A stretch of 64,000 nucleotides of DNA from positions 1 through 64,000 of the forward strand of contig DASTAE010000369.1 of assembly GCA_035712985.1 (NCBI GenBank), read 5' to 3'. How positions within the stretch are numbered: the first letter of the stretch is position 1; the number at the start of each line of letters is the position of its first letter. Position numbers and translations under genes: made by a program. This document shows positions 62,443-64,000 of this stretch, in pieces. The notes under the pieces are model-generated. The model saw nothing but the letters and a program-made list of their open reading frames with translations. It did no database searches and was not told where the DNA came from. The DNA comes from Actinospica sp035712985 (GTDB lineage Bacteria > Actinomycetota > Actinomycetes > Streptomycetales > Catenulisporaceae).

Positions 62443-63917
62443 CGCCGGCCTTCGCGCGTCTGCCGGTGCTCTTGATCGCGGCGGCGACCGGGGCGGTGCT
62501 GCTGGCGGTGAGCGGGCGGTTCGGCTACTTCGGCGACGAGCTCTACTTCCTCGCCTCCGGCCGCTACCATCCGGCCTGGGGCTACGCCGACAACCCGTGG
62601 CTGCTGCCCCAGCTGGCCCGGCTGTCCGACCTGCTGACCCCGGGCTCCGTGATCGGCCTGCGGCTGCTGCCGATGCTGCTCACCGTCCTCGGCGTGGTCT
62701 TCAGCGCGCTGATCGCCCGCGAGTTCGGCGGCGCCGCGCGGGCGCAGACCGTCGCCGCGTCCGCCTTCGCGATCTCCCCGCAGCTGCTCGGCACCGGCCA
62801 CCTGCTGATGACCTGCACGATTGATCCCTTCTGCTGGGTCCTGGTCAGCTGGCTGGTCGCGCGCTGGGTCCGCACCCGCGACGACCGGCTGCTGCTCTAC
62901 GCGGGACTGGCCACGGCCGTCGCGATGCAGGCCAAGTTCCTGATCGTCGCGCTCTGGCTCGGCCTCGCGATCGGCGCCCTGATCTCCGGCCCGCGCGAGA
63001 TCTTCCGCCGCCCGCTGCTCTGGGCCGGCACCGCGATCACGATGCTGATCACCTTCCCGACGCTGCTGTGGCAGCGCGACCACGGCTGGCCGTACCTGCT
63101 GATGAGCCAGGTGGTGTCCAGCCAGGTGGACCACGCCTGGGGCGGCCGCCTCGCGATCCTGCCGCTCGCGGTGCTCACGGCCGGGGCCTTCGTCGGCGCC
63201 TTCCTCGTCTTCCACGGCTGCTACTGCCTGTTGCGTGCCCCTGAGCTGCGGGACTACCGGCTGTTCGGTTGGGCCTGCCTCGTGGTCACGGTCGTGTTCC
63301 TGGCCTCCGCGGGCCGCTACTACTACTTCTCCGGCCTGTACGCGGTCCTGTTCGCCGCCTCCGCCACGCGCATCGAGCGCCGGATGCCCGCGCGCTGGTG
63401 GCGCTGGGTGCCCACGTGGCCCGCGTTCGCCGTCTCGGCCGCGCTCGCGCTCTACCTGGCGCTGCCGATCCGCCCGGACAGCGCGTTCACCGGTTCGGCC
63501 CTGGTCGACTACCTCCCTGTCAGCAGCATCGGCTGGCCGCAGCTCGCCCAGACCACGGCGGCCGCGTACCACCAGCTGCCGCGGGAGGCGCGCGCGCACA
63601 CCGCCGTCGTCGGCGACACGTACTGGCAGGCCAGCGCCCTGGACGTGTACGGCCGCCCGGACGGCCTGCCGCGCGCCTACGGCATCGAGCGCGGCTACTG
63701 GTACATGGGGCAGCCGCCGGCGAGCACCCGGCAGATCCTCTACGTGGGCAGCGACCGCCGCTCGATCGGCCGCTTCTTCGACTCGGTCCGCCAGGTCGGC
63801 ACCGTGCGCCTGCCCCGCGGCGACGCGGAGGCCGCCAACCAGGGCGTGCCGATCTTCCTGTGCGCCCAGCCCCGCGGCACCTGGCCCCAGCTCTGGGCCC
63901 GGATGTACCAGCCCTGA
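62439..63917 (+). CDS. Membrane glycosyltransferase, GT39/ArnT-like (PMT superfamily)
   Basis: A 492-residue multi-helix protein. The first periplasmic loop carries the family acidic pair (FGYFGDELYF, Asp33-Glu34) followed by HPAWGYADNPWLLPQL; about ten further hydrophobic helices and a C-terminal extracytoplasmic part (SALVDYLPVSSIGWPQLA, YWQASALDVYGRP) follow. Such enzymes transfer a sugar from polyprenyl phosphate to protein or envelope glycans. ATG at 62439 is the first reasonable start in frame; it lacks a good ribosome site of its own but overlaps the small upstream frame. Confidence 0.87.
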   Translation: MTPAFARLPVLLIAAATGAVLLAVSGRFGYFGDELYFLASGRYHPAWGYADNPWLLPQLARLSDLLTPGSVIGLRLLPMLLTVLGVVFSALIAREFGGAARAQTVAASAFAISPQLLGTGHLLMTCTIDPFCWVLVSWLVARWVRTRDDRLLLYAGLATAVAMQAKFLIVALWLGLAIGALISGPREIFRRPLLWAGTAITMLITFPTLLWQRDHGWPYLLMSQVVSSQVDHAWGGRLAILPLAVLTAGAFVGAFLVFHGCYCLLRAPELRDYRLFGWACLVVTVVFLASAGRYYYFSGLYAVLFAASATRIERRMPARWWRWVPTWPAFAVSAALALYLALPIRPDSAFTGSALVDYLPVSSIGWPQLAQTTAAAYHQLPREARAHTAVVGDTYWQASALDVYGRPDGLPRAYGIERGYWYMGQPPASTRQILYVGSDRRSIGRFFDSVRQVGTVRLPRGDAEAANQGVPIFLCAQPRGTWPQLWARMYQP

Positions 63918-63934
63918 CCCGCATTGCCCCAGAT

Positions 63935-63988
63935 GGCCTTTTCCGCTCGCCGGTGAAAGGCCGTCAGACCATGCTGGATGGACGGCCG
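63935..63988 (+). terminator. Alternative hairpins after the GT39 gene
   Basis: GGCCTTT (63935-63941) pairs with AAAGGCC (63956-63962), and GGCCGTC (63959-63965) pairs with GACGGCC (63982-63988); the two share four bases, so they exclude each other. The first is a plausible terminator 18 bp after the stop. Confidence 0.5.
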
Positions 63989-64000
63989 CCGCGGGAACCG

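Noticed and set aside
1..64000. tRNA, rRNA, CRISPR arrays, insertion sequences, prophage or attachment sites
   Set aside because: No cloverleaf ends, regularly spaced repeats, transposase-like protein or integrase were recognised on either strand.

Overview
The window is chromosomal DNA from a high-GC actinobacterium, Streptomyces-like or Catenulisporales-like; I cannot name the species. The evidence is strongly C/G-ending codons, frequent GTG/TTG starts, many 4-bp ATGA/GTGA start-stop couplings, mycothiol and ergothioneine genes, desferrioxamine genes under a perfect DmdR/IdeR iron box, HelD/HelR, and Tat/LPXTG exported proteins. I see no rRNA, tRNA, CRISPR array, insertion sequence or phage gene.

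Layout. 1-5 kb: end of a sensor kinase coupled to a mismatch DNA glycosylase, a two-domain VOC protein, a GNAT acetyltransferase and HelR. 5-9 kb: a large LPXTG surface protein with SdrD-like repeats, followed by a secreted protein gene broken by a one-base frameshift. 9-13.6 kb: SpoIIE-type phosphatase, alditol-oxidase-like flavoprotein and mycothiol-dependent formaldehyde dehydrogenase. 13.7-15.7 kb: pseudouridine catabolism (psuK-psuG). 15.8-21 kb: desABCD under a 19-bp iron box. 21-27.9 kb: a guanidine-I riboswitch leader controlling a permease, two DUF1989 deiminase subunits, a carboxylase with only the carboxyltransferase half, and allophanate hydrolase. 27.9-30 kb: a patatin-like lipase and a TrpC-like protein lacking catalytic lysines.

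30-46.6 kb is a carbohydrate region: GH38 alpha-mannosidase with a two-permease sugar importer lacking its own ATPase, a ROK regulator, a divergent operon (sugar kinase-like ATPase, Gfo/Idh oxidoreductase, an uncharacterised 664-aa helical-barrel protein, a DUF6807 protein) whose promoter is overlapped by a palindrome, and a second operon (oxidoreductase, TIM-barrel isomerase, DeoR repressor) with a palindrome over its apparently leaderless start. It looks like a pathway for an unidentified glycan or sugar acid. 46.6-53.8 kb: LtrA, ergothioneine genes egtABCD and a pair of membrane proteins. 53.8-64 kb: a FUSC transporter, GH64 beta-1,3-glucanase, a winged-helix/TPR protein resembling the C-terminal half of AfsR-type regulators, a GH51 arabinofuranosidase with LacI-type operators, and a GT39-type membrane glycosyltransferase.

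Most promising leads: the guanidine carboxylase lacking biotin carboxylase and biotin carrier domains, the 39.1-46.6 kb sugar operons, the TrpC pseudoenzyme, and the set of near-identical LacI-type operators shared by genes 50 kb apart.
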